A DNA stretch of 64,000 nt from Paracoccus alkanivorans. GTDB taxonomy: Bacteria; Pseudomonadota; Alphaproteobacteria; Rhodobacterales; Rhodobacteraceae. Positions 1-8,295 of this stretch are shown in pieces. The stretch is taken from contig NZ_QOKZ01000002.1 of assembly GCF_003697785.1 (NCBI RefSeq), positions 372,001-436,000 on the forward strand, written 5' to 3'. The notes beneath the pieces were generated by a model. It searched no databases. It was not told the origin of the DNA and was given only the letters and a program-made list of their open reading frames with translations. The number at the start of each line of letters is the position of its first letter. Positions within the stretch are counted from its first letter, which is position 1. A program made the translations under genes and the position numbers.

Positions 1-54
1 CGCCGTTTCGCCCGGGTCAGCTTTGAAGGCGATCTGCTGGTGCTGGAGCGCTGA
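1..54 (+). CDS. 3' end of an unidentified CDS (partial)
   Basis: Frame 1 is open from the window edge to a TGA at 52-54 and gives a 17-residue tail ending in GDLLVLER. It is too short to identify. It points the same way as kpsE-kpsT and lies 58 bp from the convergent end of kpsM, so it may belong to the surface polysaccharide region, which is inference only. Confidence 0.4.
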   Translation, partial: RRFARVSFEGDLLVLER

Positions 55-112
55 TCTTTCGTCATCGCCGCAGCGGTCTTCCTCCGGCTGCGGAATCGAA
101 CGGGATACGCGC

Positions 113-928
113 CTAGTTGTTATTGAGAATGTCGCGATGAAAGCGGCACAGCAACACCACGCCTAAGAACATGAGCACCAGGCAGACCCCCAGCACATAG
201 GACAGGTTGATGTAGCCGCCGGAATAGGTCGGGTAGAATCCTTTGCGCATTGCGCCGACAATGTGCATGAGGGGATTGTACCAGAGGATCGACTGCATCA
301 TGCGGGGCATGCTGTCGAAGGTGAAAAACACCCCCGAAATCAGGAACAATGGCCGGGTTGCAATCGACCAGATCTGTTCCCACACCGGCAACAGCCCGAA
401 CAGCGCGCAGTTCAGCAGCCCCACCGACAGGCCCAGCAGCATGCCCAATGCGAGGCTCTTGAGAATGAAGGTTATCTCGATCACCGCACGCGCATCCGAA
501 AACAGCAGGATTCCCGCGAAAAGGATGATCGTGGCGAGAAGCGAGGTAAGCGCGTTCAGGATGAAGCGGGCCAGCACCGCGTCAATCCATGTCACGGCCG
601 GATACATGAGCAAGGGTCGCGAGAAGATGATGCTCCGCGCGACCATGGTCTGCAACGACTGGTAAAGCGTGAACGGCAGGAAACCGGTGGCATAGAACAA
701 TACGAAACTGTTGCCCACGGGCGGCGAGCGCAGAAGCATGGAAAAGCCGATCGCCAGGATGATGATGGCTCCGATCGGTTCAAGCAGGGCCCAGACATAG
801 CCGCCGGGCGAACGGCCATAGCGGGTGGCCATTTCACGCATCATCAGCGCGACCACGGCGCGCATGGTCGCGAAACTGCGGTTGACGCCGCCGGTATTCC
901 GGGGAGGCATCTCGGGGAGTGTGATCAT
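113..928 (-). CDS. kpsM: Capsular polysaccharide ABC transporter permease (KpsM/Wzm family)
   Basis: Integral membrane half of an ABC-2 type exporter that moves capsular or O-polysaccharide across the inner membrane with a KpsT-type ATPase. The 271-residue protein has about six hydrophobic segments, a cytoplasmic N-terminus with the basic stretch MREMATRYGRSPGGYVWALL that is typical of KpsM/BexB/CtrC proteins, and a basic C-terminal tail. Length is normal for the family (about 260-275). It is divergent from kpsE-kpsT, with 52 bp between the chosen starts, although one exporter would need all three products. ATG at 928 is taken as the start; an internal ATG at 910 is possible. No outer-membrane KpsD/Wza partner lies in the window. 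Confidence 0.85.
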   Translation of the reverse strand: MITLPEMPPRNTGGVNRSFATMRAVVALMMREMATRYGRSPGGYVWALLEPIGAIIILAIGFSMLLRSPPVGNSFVLFYATGFLPFTLYQSLQTMVARSIIFSRPLLMYPAVTWIDAVLARFILNALTSLLATIILFAGILLFSDARAVIEITFILKSLALGMLLGLSVGLLNCALFGLLPVWEQIWSIATRPLFLISGVFFTFDSMPRMMQSILWYNPLMHIVGAMRKGFYPTYSGGYINLSYVLGVCLVLMFLGVVLLCRFHRDILNNN

Positions 929-980
929 CTGCGGCGTTTTCCCGTGCTGGCCAAATGTGTCAGCATTATGATAAGGCGCG

Positions 981-2324
981 GTGAAAGATCAAACAGGCTG
1001 TTTTCGGATTTGCATCATGAATGACGCTAAGCTCGGCCCCGCAAGCCCCATAAGGGAGGGCGGAGCCGGAAAACAGACCCGGGACGAGAAGCAGCCCGGC
1101 CCTCCGAAAGCCCTGCAGGATCCCGCACAGCAGAAAGCCGCTTCCGACCAGCAGGCAGGCAGGGCGCCGTCACCCGGACGGCCTGTGCCACCGCCCGCAC
1201 GAGCCGCCCGCATGCGGCTGCGGCATTGGAGGCTGCTTGCCTCTTTCGTGGTGATGGTGGCGATGCCCATCGCTGTCCTTGTCATCTATCTCTGGAGCGT
1301 TGCGCTCGACCAATACAGTTCGGTCGCCGGCTTTACCGTGCGCAAGGAAGAGGGCGGCAACACATCCGAACTGATTGGCGGCCTCGCCCAGATCGCCGGC
1401 TCCAGCCTCTCGTCGGACAGCGATATCCTCTATGAGTTCATCCACAGCCAGAGTCTGGTGCGGACCATCGAGAACGAGGTCGGCCTTATCGAGCATTACA
1501 GCGACTATTGGGACGAGGATCCGGTCTTTGCGCTCTGGCGCGATCCGTCGATAGAGGATCTCGAATGGTACTGGCGCCGCATCGTGCGGGTATCCTATGA
1601 CGCCAATTCGGGGCTGATAGAGGTCCGCGTATTGGCCTTTACCCCGGAAAAAGCGCAGGAAATCGCACAGGCGATCGTCCGTCAGAGCGAAGACATGATC
1701 AACAGGCTCAGCGAGCAGGCACGCGAGGATGCCATGCGCTATGCCCGCAACGACCTGGAAGAAGTGGTGGAACGGCTCAAGAGGGCGCGCGAGGCATTGA
1801 CCGCCTTCCGTTCCCGAACACAGATCGTCGATCCCGAAGCCGATCTTCAGGGGCGGATGGGCGTGATGAACAACCTTCAGCAGCAGTTGGCAACGGCCCT
1901 GGTGGATTACGACCTGCTGCTCGAAACGACGCATGAGAATGATCCACGGCTGGCACAGGGACGCCGCCGCATCGAGGTGATCCGCGAGCGCATCGCGCAA
2001 GAGCGCAAATCCTTCGCGACACGCAGCGCCGAGGACACGCCCGACGGCGAGGATTACCCCAGCCTGATCGCCGAATACGAGGGCCTTGTCGTGGATCGCG
2101 AGTTCACCGAGGAAACCTACCGCGCGTCGCTCGCGGCCCTGGATCTCGCCCGTGCCAACGCGCAGCGCGAGAGCCGGTATCTTGCCACCTATATCCAGCC
2201 GACCCTGGCCGAAAGCAGCGAATATCCGCGCCGTTTCACCATCGCGGGGCTGTGCGGGCTGTTCCTGTTGCTTAGCTGGTCGGTGCTGGCGCTGGTCTAT
2301 TACTCTATCCGTGACAGGGCATGA
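981..2324 (+). CDS. kpsE: Capsule export inner-membrane/periplasmic protein (KpsE/BexC/CtrB family)
   Basis: Polysaccharide co-polymerase-like protein of ABC-dependent capsule export, expected to bridge the inner-membrane ABC transporter and the outer-membrane channel. The protein has a Pro/Gln-rich cytoplasmic head (about residues 1-80), a membrane segment at about 85-108, a long periplasmic alpha-helical region with coiled-coil character (about 250-350, rich in Arg/Glu/Gln) and a second membrane segment at about 421-442. This is the standard KpsE topology. GTG at 981 has an AAGG seven bases upstream; ATG at 1017 in the same frame is an alternative with a poorer ribosome site. The stop overlaps the kpsT start (ATGA at 2321). 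Confidence 0.85.
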   Translation: MKDQTGCFRICIMNDAKLGPASPIREGGAGKQTRDEKQPGPPKALQDPAQQKAASDQQAGRAPSPGRPVPPPARAARMRLRHWRLLASFVVMVAMPIAVLVIYLWSVALDQYSSVAGFTVRKEEGGNTSELIGGLAQIAGSSLSSDSDILYEFIHSQSLVRTIENEVGLIEHYSDYWDEDPVFALWRDPSIEDLEWYWRRIVRVSYDANSGLIEVRVLAFTPEKAQEIAQAIVRQSEDMINRLSEQAREDAMRYARNDLEEVVERLKRAREALTAFRSRTQIVDPEADLQGRMGVMNNLQQQLATALVDYDLLLETTHENDPRLAQGRRRIEVIRERIAQERKSFATRSAEDTPDGEDYPSLIAEYEGLVVDREFTEETYRASLAALDLARANAQRESRYLATYIQPTLAESSEYPRRFTIAGLCGLFLLLSWSVLALVYYSIRDRA

Positions 2325-2980
2325 TCCGTTTCGAGAACCTGACCAAGAGCTATTGGGTAAGGGACAGGCGCAAGGTCGTGATCGACAATCTCGACCTTAC
2401 CCTGCCCACGGGCGATTCCCTCGCGCTTTTGGGGCGCAACGGGGCCGGAAAATCGACGCTCCTGCAAATAATAGCCGGCACGATGAGACCGGATTCCGGC
2501 CGCGTCGTCAGCGACGGGTCGATATCGTGGCCGGTGGGATTCGGCGGATCGTTTCATCGCGACCTGACCGGTGCCCAGAATGTGCGCTTCATCGCCCGGA
2601 TTTATGGGGTGGATACGGATGAACTGGTCGAGTTCGTCAAGGAATTCGCCGATATCGGCGCCCATTTCCACATGCCGGTGCGCAGCTACTCGCAGGGGAT
2701 GCGGTCGCGTCTGACCTTTGGCGCGTCGATGGGCATCCATTTCGACACCTACCTGGTGGACGAGGTGACCGCCGTGGGCGACGCGGCATTCCGTGCCAAG
2801 AGCCGGCAGGTGTTCAAGGAACGCATGAAAACCTCGAGCGCGATCATGGTAAGCCACGACATGGCCCAGGTCCGCGAGTTCTGCGATGCCGCCATCATCC
2901 TGTCGGGTGGGAGGCTGCGCTACTACCGCGATGTGGACGAGGCGATCGAATTACATCTCGATATGCTGAAAAAATCGTAA
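2321..2980 (+). CDS. kpsT: Capsular polysaccharide ABC transporter ATP-binding protein (KpsT family)
   Basis: ATPase of the capsule exporter, working with the KpsM-like permease encoded at 113-928. The 219-residue protein has Walker A GRNGAGKST at residues 38-46, a signature-like SQGMRSR at 124-130 and Walker B YLVDE at 144-148. SQGM in place of LSGGQ is typical of the KpsT/Wzt subfamily. Length matches KpsT (about 215-225) and there is no C-terminal carbohydrate-binding extension such as O-antigen Wzt proteins carry, so a capsule or Kps-type system is favoured. It is translationally coupled to kpsE by a 4-base overlap. A composite repeat follows downstream. Confidence 0.9.
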   Translation: MIRFENLTKSYWVRDRRKVVIDNLDLTLPTGDSLALLGRNGAGKSTLLQIIAGTMRPDSGRVVSDGSISWPVGFGGSFHRDLTGAQNVRFIARIYGVDTDELVEFVKEFADIGAHFHMPVRSYSQGMRSRLTFGASMGIHFDTYLVDEVTAVGDAAFRAKSRQVFKERMKTSSAIMVSHDMAQVREFCDAAIILSGGRLRYYRDVDEAIELHLDMLKKS

Positions 2981-3012
2981 GGCCCGGCGATCGAATGCCA
3001 TTCCGACGGGTC

Positions 3013-3170
3013 AGGGCCGTTTGCGCTTGATCGTCTCCCCGGCTTCCTTCTTCTTCATGCAAATATCCCGAGGGGGTCGCCGGCCGGCCGCGCCACTGGT
3101 TCGAGAGACCTGCCGGCGACGGGCAGCGCCTCCGGCCATCGCAGGACGCAGTTCGCGACTGAACCCGATC
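3013..3170 (-). repeat. Dispersed repeat, module 1 (copy A, part of a composite element)
   Basis: Copy of an intergenic repeat also seen at 12979-13072, 21713-21890, 46665-46844 and 50532-50612. Its core is an inverted repeat with 9-bp arms GTCGCCGGC / GCCGGCGAC enclosing CGCGCCACTGGTTCGAGAGAC, flanked on one side by CTTCTTCATGCAAATATCCC. Here it abuts module 2 (3171-3318). Read on the minus strand, it follows the manC stop. Short open frames across it are repeat-derived and not genes. Edges are judged by eye. Confidence 0.85.
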
Positions 3171-3318
3171 AAAGCATTTCCAGCAAAAGCGGATACCGTT
3201 TCGGCAGAAAAACAGTCCCCCGGACTGTTTTTCGATCCTGCCTCAATACGTCCGGAAATGCGTAAAAACAAAAAATTACATCGTTTCGGCGTTTCAACGA
3301 AAAACCGAAACGATGTAA
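3171..3318 (-). repeat. Dispersed repeat, module 2 (148 bp, copy A)
   Basis: A 148-bp element starting AAAGCATTTCCAGCAAAAG and ending in a near-perfect hairpin with 14-bp arms TTACATCGTTTCGG (3276-3289) and CCGAAACGATGTAA (3305-3318). It also contains a second hairpin around AAACAGTCC / GGACTGTTT. By eye only about six of 148 positions differ from the inverted copy at 46867-47014. It lies between the convergent genes kpsT and manC. The rest of this 466-bp gap (3319-3446) shows nothing else I can name. Confidence 0.88.
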
Positions 3319-3446
3319 CTGCAAACTGCCCTAAATCAAGGCGCCTCATGCCGCCACCCCCCGCCGCCTTGAACGGCCGCGGTGGCCACCCTTCTCATCA
3401 GGAGTTGGGGCGCCAGGCAAGCGGTAGCGATCCGCCCGGTGCAGCC

Positions 3447-4895
3447 TCAGCCCCGGGCACCCTGCCCCCGCGCGTAGACATCTTCATAGCGAATGATGTC
3501 GTCCTCGCCGAGATAACTGCCGGTCTGCACCTCGATCAGGACCATCGGCATCTTGCCGGGATTCTCCATCCGATGCACCGCCCCCAACGGGATGTAGACC
3601 GACTGGTTCTCGGTCAGCAGCCTGACCTCGTCGTCCACGGTCACCTTCGCGGTGCCCTCCACGACGATCCAGTGCTCCGAGCGATGGTGATGGCTTTGCA
3701 GGGACAGGGAACCGCCGGGATGGACATGGATGCGCTTGACCTGAAAACGGCTGCCGACCGCAAGGCTTTCATACCAGCCCCATGGCCGGTAATCGCGCGG
3801 CAGCGTCTCGGCCTGCGGCACGCCCTGCTCCTTGAGCGCGGCGACGGCCTTCCTGACGTCCTGCGCCCGGTCCTTGTGGGCCACCAGAACCGCATCGGGC
3901 ATGGCCACGGCGATCACGTCGACAAGGCCGATCCCGACCAGCGGCTGCTGCCCGTCCTCGGCGCGCAGCAAGGTATCGCGGCAATCTATCGCGGTGGCGG
4001 GGCCTGATCTTACGACCCCCGCGTCATCCGGGCCGCTGTCACGCCAGACGGCATCCCAGCCCCCCAGGTCGGACCAGCCTCCTGCATAGGGCACCACGGT
4101 CAGATTTGGCGCTTTCTCCATCACCGCGTAATCGATCGAGATATCCTGGAGCCCGGACCACGGTTCCGGGGCAAGCCGGGTGAAGCCCAGGTCGATCTCG
4201 GCCTGCGCCAACGCCTTGCGCACGCCTTCCAGCATCGCGGGTTGATAGCGTTCAAAGGCGGCGATGATCGCATCGGTCGAAAACAGGAAGATTCCGGCAT
4301 TCCAAAGATGCTCCCCCCCTTCCAGCATGGCGCGTGCCGTATCGGCATCGGGCTTTTCGACGAATGCCTTGAGCGCCTGCGGCACCGGCCGGAAATCCGC
4401 GTCCGGCCTCTCGGACAATGCCAGCCAGCCATAGCCGGTCTCTGCCCGGTCGGGACGGATGCCGAAAGTCACCAACTGTCCCTTCTCGGCGGCCGGCACC
4501 GCGGCGCGAACCGCCTCGCGGAACCGTTCCGGCTCGGGGATGACGTGATCCGACGGCGCCACCAGCATCAGCGCGCCGGGTGACTGCTCCGCCAGAACCA
4601 GCGCCCCGGCAAGAACCGCAGGAGCGGTGTTGCGGCCCTCGGGCTCGATCAGCGTCGCTTTCGCCACGGTCTCTATGGCGGCAAGCTGCTCGGTCACGAC
4701 AAAGCGGAAATCAGTCGCCGTAACCACGATAGGCGGGGCAAAACCCTCTCCCGCAAGCCGTCGCGCCGACATCTGGAACAGGCTCTCCTCCCCGGTCAGC
4801 CGGGTGAATTGCTTTGGATAGCTCTTGCGGGACAGGGGCCAGAGACGCGTGCCGGAGCCGCCGCAGAGAAGAAGGGGGTGGATGGCTTGTGTCAT
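3447..4895 (-). CDS. manC: Mannose-1-phosphate guanylyltransferase / mannose-6-phosphate isomerase (type II, bifunctional)
   Basis: Makes GDP-mannose from mannose-1-phosphate and GTP, and in the bifunctional type II enzymes also interconverts fructose-6-P and mannose-6-P. The 482-residue protein has the nucleotidyltransferase signature GGSGTRLWP at 12-20 followed by YPKQF, then FVEKPD, and a C-terminal cupin (about 350-475) with the QSHHHRSEHW metal-binding cluster. Length is typical of ManC/AlgA. It lies convergent to kpsT and downstream of sqdB on the same strand (256-bp gap), in a polysaccharide setting, so the product probably feeds capsule or exopolysaccharide synthesis. The sequence before ATG 4895 has only a weak ribosome-binding site. 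Confidence 0.93.
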   Translation of the reverse strand: MTQAIHPLLLCGGSGTRLWPLSRKSYPKQFTRLTGEESLFQMSARRLAGEGFAPPIVVTATDFRFVVTEQLAAIETVAKATLIEPEGRNTAPAVLAGALVLAEQSPGALMLVAPSDHVIPEPERFREAVRAAVPAAEKGQLVTFGIRPDRAETGYGWLALSERPDADFRPVPQALKAFVEKPDADTARAMLEGGEHLWNAGIFLFSTDAIIAAFERYQPAMLEGVRKALAQAEIDLGFTRLAPEPWSGLQDISIDYAVMEKAPNLTVVPYAGGWSDLGGWDAVWRDSGPDDAGVVRSGPATAIDCRDTLLRAEDGQQPLVGIGLVDVIAVAMPDAVLVAHKDRAQDVRKAVAALKEQGVPQAETLPRDYRPWGWYESLAVGSRFQVKRIHVHPGGSLSLQSHHHRSEHWIVVEGTAKVTVDDEVRLLTENQSVYIPLGAVHRMENPGKMPMVLIEVQTGSYLGEDDIIRYEDVYARGQGARG

Positions 4896-5151
4896 TGCGG
4901 GGTCAATCCTCGGAAGTCAACTTATACTCATCACAGTTTTACCGGGCCGGGGTCAATCTGTCCGTTGAACACCCGGCAGTGCGATGCCGGGGCCGCAGAA
5001 CCGGGCGTTCGGGAGATTGCCCCCCATAACGCGACTTTCCGGCGGCAACGACAAGCCTTGTTTCTGCCATCCCCGCGAACTGTCCCCATCCAGTTCCGGG
5101 AACCGGCAGGAGGGCCGCCCATCTCTGGGGCAGCCCGGAAAACGCAAAAGC

Positions 5152-6309
5152 TCAACGCCAGAGCGAAACGCAGGGGATCTTGGTTCTGTCGCAGCGATCG
5201 GCGTATTTCTCGGCGATTTCCCTGACCTCCTCCATCACGCCTTCGGACAGTTTGACGGGTTGCAGGCCCAGCCCGAGGAAACGGTCATTGGTCACGTGCA
5301 AGTCGTTCTCGGCCGCCTCGTTGCGGGGGTTTTCGAGATAGGCGATCTCCGCGCCCGTCATCTCGTGGATCATCTGCGCCAGGTCGCGGACCCGATGCGT
5401 TTCGGTCATCTGGTTGAGGATGTTCACCCGCTCGCCCTTCTGCGGCGGGTTCTCCAGCGCCAGTTCGATGCAGCGGCAGGTGTCCTGGATATGGATGAAG
5501 GCGCGGGTCTGGCCCCCGGTGCCGTGCACCGTCATCGGGTAATTCACCGCCGCCTGCATGATGAAGCGGTTCAGGACGGTGCCGTAATCGCCGTCATAAT
5601 CGAAACGGTTGATCAGGCGTTCGTCCTTCCTGGTTTCCTCGGTCTGCGTGCCCCACACGATGCCCTGATGCAGGTCGGTGATCTTCACACCATCGTTCTT
5701 GTTGTAGAAATGGAAGAAAAGCTGATCCTGCGACTTGGTCATGTGATAGATAGAGCCCGGATTGGTCGGATACAGGATCTCCTGCTCGGCATCCCCCTGT
5801 TCGGTCTCGACCTTCACCTTGAGATAGCCCTCGGGAATCTTCATCCCCGCTGTGCCGTAGCCATAGACCCCCATGGTGCCCAGATGGACGAGATGGATAT
5901 CAAGGCCGGACTCGACGATCGCCGCCAGCACGTCGTTGGTGGCATTGAGATTGTTGTTCACCGTGTAGCGCTTGTGGAAGCTCGACTTCATCGAATAGGG
6001 CGCGGCGCGCTGTTCGGCGAAATGGATGACCGCGTCGGGCCTCTCCTCCTTGAAGAGCGTCAGCAGACGGTGATAATGCTCGCCCACGGTGAAGTTGTAG
6101 AACCTGATCTCCTTGCCTGTCAGTTCCTTCCAGACCCGCAGCCGCTCCCCGATGGGACGGATCGGAGTGAGGCTGTCGACTTCCAGTTCCAGGTCGATTG
6201 CCCGACGGCTGAGGTTGTCGACGATGATGACATCATGCCCTCTGTTCGAAAGATGGAGCGCATTCGGCCAGCCACAGAAACCGTCGCCACCGAGAATAAT
6301 CACTTTCAT
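5152..6309 (-). CDS. sqdB: UDP-sulfoquinovose synthase-like NAD-dependent epimerase/dehydratase
   Basis: SDR-superfamily sugar-nucleotide enzyme that closely resembles SQD1/SqdB, which converts UDP-glucose and sulfite to UDP-sulfoquinovose. Visible family features are GGDGFCGW at residues 7-14 (NAD-binding), IVDNLSRR, the [12 protein letters not shown] segment, and the catalytic set Thr145 (LGTMG), Tyr188 and Lys192 (YHMTK). Length 385 fits. ATG 6309 is chosen because the NAD-binding beta strand begins there. The sulfolipid partner genes sqdC/sqdD/sqdX are not beside it. It sits instead with manC and capsule export genes, so the sugar might enter a surface glycan as well as sulfolipid. Confidence 0.85.
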   Translation of the reverse strand: MKVIILGGDGFCGWPNALHLSNRGHDVIIVDNLSRRAIDLELEVDSLTPIRPIGERLRVWKELTGKEIRFYNFTVGEHYHRLLTLFKEERPDAVIHFAEQRAAPYSMKSSFHKRYTVNNNLNATNDVLAAIVESGLDIHLVHLGTMGVYGYGTAGMKIPEGYLKVKVETEQGDAEQEILYPTNPGSIYHMTKSQDQLFFHFYNKNDGVKITDLHQGIVWGTQTEETRKDERLINRFDYDGDYGTVLNRFIMQAAVNYPMTVHGTGGQTRAFIHIQDTCRCIELALENPPQKGERVNILNQMTETHRVRDLAQMIHEMTGAEIAYLENPRNEAAENDLHVTNDRFLGLGLQPVKLSEGVMEEVREIAEKYADRCDRTKIPCVSLWR

Positions 6310-6513
6310 GTCCGGGACACCCCTATGCTGGTGATTCAAGCAGGCACTTCTTAGAGGACCGCTTCCGGGAAGAGAACCATAATTGGCGGTTCAGTCCGAT
6401 ACCGGGTCCAGGGGGAAGACCTTCGGCAAACAGGCGCCATGCAGGAAGCATGGCTGGCTGCCGGAATCCGTCGTGGCGGGTGGTGCCCGCCCATCATCCT
6501 GACAAGGACGGTC

Positions 6514-8139
6514 CTATCGCGGTTCGCTCTGCAAGGCCCGGAAGATCGTGTAGCACATCAGCAGCATCACCACCGAGAACGGAATCCCCGTCGCGGTCAC
6601 CCCGGCCTGCAGGGCTTCCAAACCGCCGCCGATCAGCAGCACGATGGCGATCAGCCCCTCGATCGAGGCCCAGAACAGCCGCTGCGGCTTGGGCGCGTCG
6701 GTCTTGCCTCCGGCAGTGATCGTATCGACCACCAGCGAGCCGGAATCCGACGAGGTGACAAAGAAGATCAGCGCCAGCACGATGGCAATGGTCGAAACGA
6801 TACCGGTAAAGGGCAATTCGTTCAGCATCCCGAACAGGGACAGTTCGGGGCTGTAATTATCGATCACATATTCCTTCACCAGGCTGGCATCGGGATTGGC
6901 GAAAAGCTGGTCGATGGCCACGCCCCCGAACACGCCCATCCAGATGAAGATCGTCATGCTGGGGATCAACAGCACGCAGATCACGAATTCACGGATCGAG
7001 CGGCCCCGCGACACGCGAGCGATGAACATGCCCACGAAGGGCGCCCAGCTGACCCACCATGCCCAGTAGAAGGCAGTCCATCCCTCGCGATAGGCGTCAT
7101 CGGTCCGGCCGAAAGGGGCCGACAGGGGGATGAATTCCCCGACATACGTGACAAGCCCGGTCCAGAACCCGTCCAGCGCAGCCAGAGTGGGTCCGACGAA
7201 CAGCACGAACAGAAAGAACAGCAGCGCCATGATCATGTTGATCTCGGACAGCACCTTCACCCCGCCATCGAGACCGCGCCAGACCGAGATCAGTGCCACC
7301 CCGGTGACCAGGATGATGACGATCACCTGCGTGGTGATGCTGATCTCCAGCCCATAGACGAAATTCAGCCCGGCATTGGCCTGCTGCGCGCCCAGCCCAA
7401 GCGAGGTGGCCAGCCCGAACAGCGTCGAGAAGACCGCGAGGATATCGATGACATGGCCCCACCAGCCCCAGACCCGTTCCCCGAGGATCGGGTAGAAGGC
7501 CGAGCGGATCGAGAAGGGCAGCCCCTTGTTATAGGTGAAAAGCCCAAGCGCCAGCGCCATCACCACATAGACGGCCCAGCCATGGATGCCCCAATGCAGA
7601 TAGGTTCCAGCAAGACCCATGGCCCGTGCCCGTTCGATCGCGGCTTCGTTGATCGTGCCGTCCTCGCCGAAGGGCGAGGGTGTGCCGAGCGGCGATGACA
7701 CCGCCATGTGGTAGACCGGCTCCAGCACTCCGAAGAACAGCAGCCCGATCCCGATCCCGGCGGCAAACAGCATCGAGAACCAGGACAGGTAGCTGTAATC
7801 CGGCCGCGCCTCCTTGCCGCCCAGCCTGATCGAGCCGTAGGGCGTGAAGATCAGCACCACGCAGAACAGGATGAAGAAATCGACCACGATCATGAAATAC
7901 CAGTCCAGCGTCCCGGTCGCGAAGCCGACAATCGCCTTGAAGATCTCGCCGGCAGTGGTCGGAAAGAGCAGGGTCAGGACGATGAACAGGATGGCTGTCA
8001 GCGACGAAACGACAAAGACCGGGTTGTGGATGTCAAAGCCGAACGGGCCGACCTGTCCTTCGATATTGTCCTGGCCGATGGTGAAGTCGGTATCCAGCGC
8101 ACCTTCCAGCGGCGGCACCGGATCGGTTGGGGTGCTCAT
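6514..8139 (-). CDS. BCCT family betaine/carnitine/choline transporter
   Basis: Secondary transporter for quaternary ammonium compounds such as glycine betaine, choline or carnitine, driven by Na+ or H+, in the inner membrane. The 541-residue protein shows about 12 hydrophobic segments and the family's Trp-rich segments (WGIHGWAVY and FYWAWWVSWAPFVGMFIARVS). ATG at 8139 is preceded by GGGAGGG, so it is preferred over an upstream in-frame ATG. It is a single-gene unit with its own 156-bp upstream region, which contains the inverted repeat ATCATT-ACAG-AATGAT (8217-8232). Exact substrate and osmotic control cannot be told from sequence. Confidence 0.92.
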   Translation of the reverse strand: MSTPTDPVPPLEGALDTDFTIGQDNIEGQVGPFGFDIHNPVFVVSSLTAILFIVLTLLFPTTAGEIFKAIVGFATGTLDWYFMIVVDFFILFCVVLIFTPYGSIRLGGKEARPDYSYLSWFSMLFAAGIGIGLLFFGVLEPVYHMAVSSPLGTPSPFGEDGTINEAAIERARAMGLAGTYLHWGIHGWAVYVVMALALGLFTYNKGLPFSIRSAFYPILGERVWGWWGHVIDILAVFSTLFGLATSLGLGAQQANAGLNFVYGLEISITTQVIVIILVTGVALISVWRGLDGGVKVLSEINMIMALLFFLFVLFVGPTLAALDGFWTGLVTYVGEFIPLSAPFGRTDDAYREGWTAFYWAWWVSWAPFVGMFIARVSRGRSIREFVICVLLIPSMTIFIWMGVFGGVAIDQLFANPDASLVKEYVIDNYSPELSLFGMLNELPFTGIVSTIAIVLALIFFVTSSDSGSLVVDTITAGGKTDAPKPQRLFWASIEGLIAIVLLIGGGLEALQAGVTATGIPFSVVMLLMCYTIFRALQSEPR

Positions 8140-8216
8140 CTGTCCCTCCCTGCGCAATTTTGTTTCGTTCAGTGTAGCGATCACACCGAACATCACAACC
8201 CGGCAGGAATAATATA

Positions 8217-8232
8217 ATCATTACAGAATGAT
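8217..8232. promoter_or_regulatory. Small inverted repeat upstream of the BCCT gene
   Basis: ATCATT-ACAG-AATGAT, with 6-bp arms and a 4-base spacer, lies in an AT-rich patch 78-93 bp upstream of the BCCT start and after the stop of dctM. It could be an operator or part of a promoter. The regulator is unknown. Confidence 0.3.
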
Positions 8233-8295
8233 AATCAGATATCCTCACCGGGTTCGGAAATGACGGGCGAACACCGGCGATAGCGCCGGTCCCGC

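Noticed and set aside
3011..3349. 112-residue minus-strand frame across the first composite repeat
   Set aside because: Its translation (FLRISGRIEAGSKN and SRELRPAMAGGAARRR) recurs in the repeat at 46.7-47.0 kb, so it is repeat-derived and not a gene.
4984..6354. 456-residue plus-strand frame
   Set aside because: Antisense of sqdB, whose catalytic residues and length are convincing on the minus strand.
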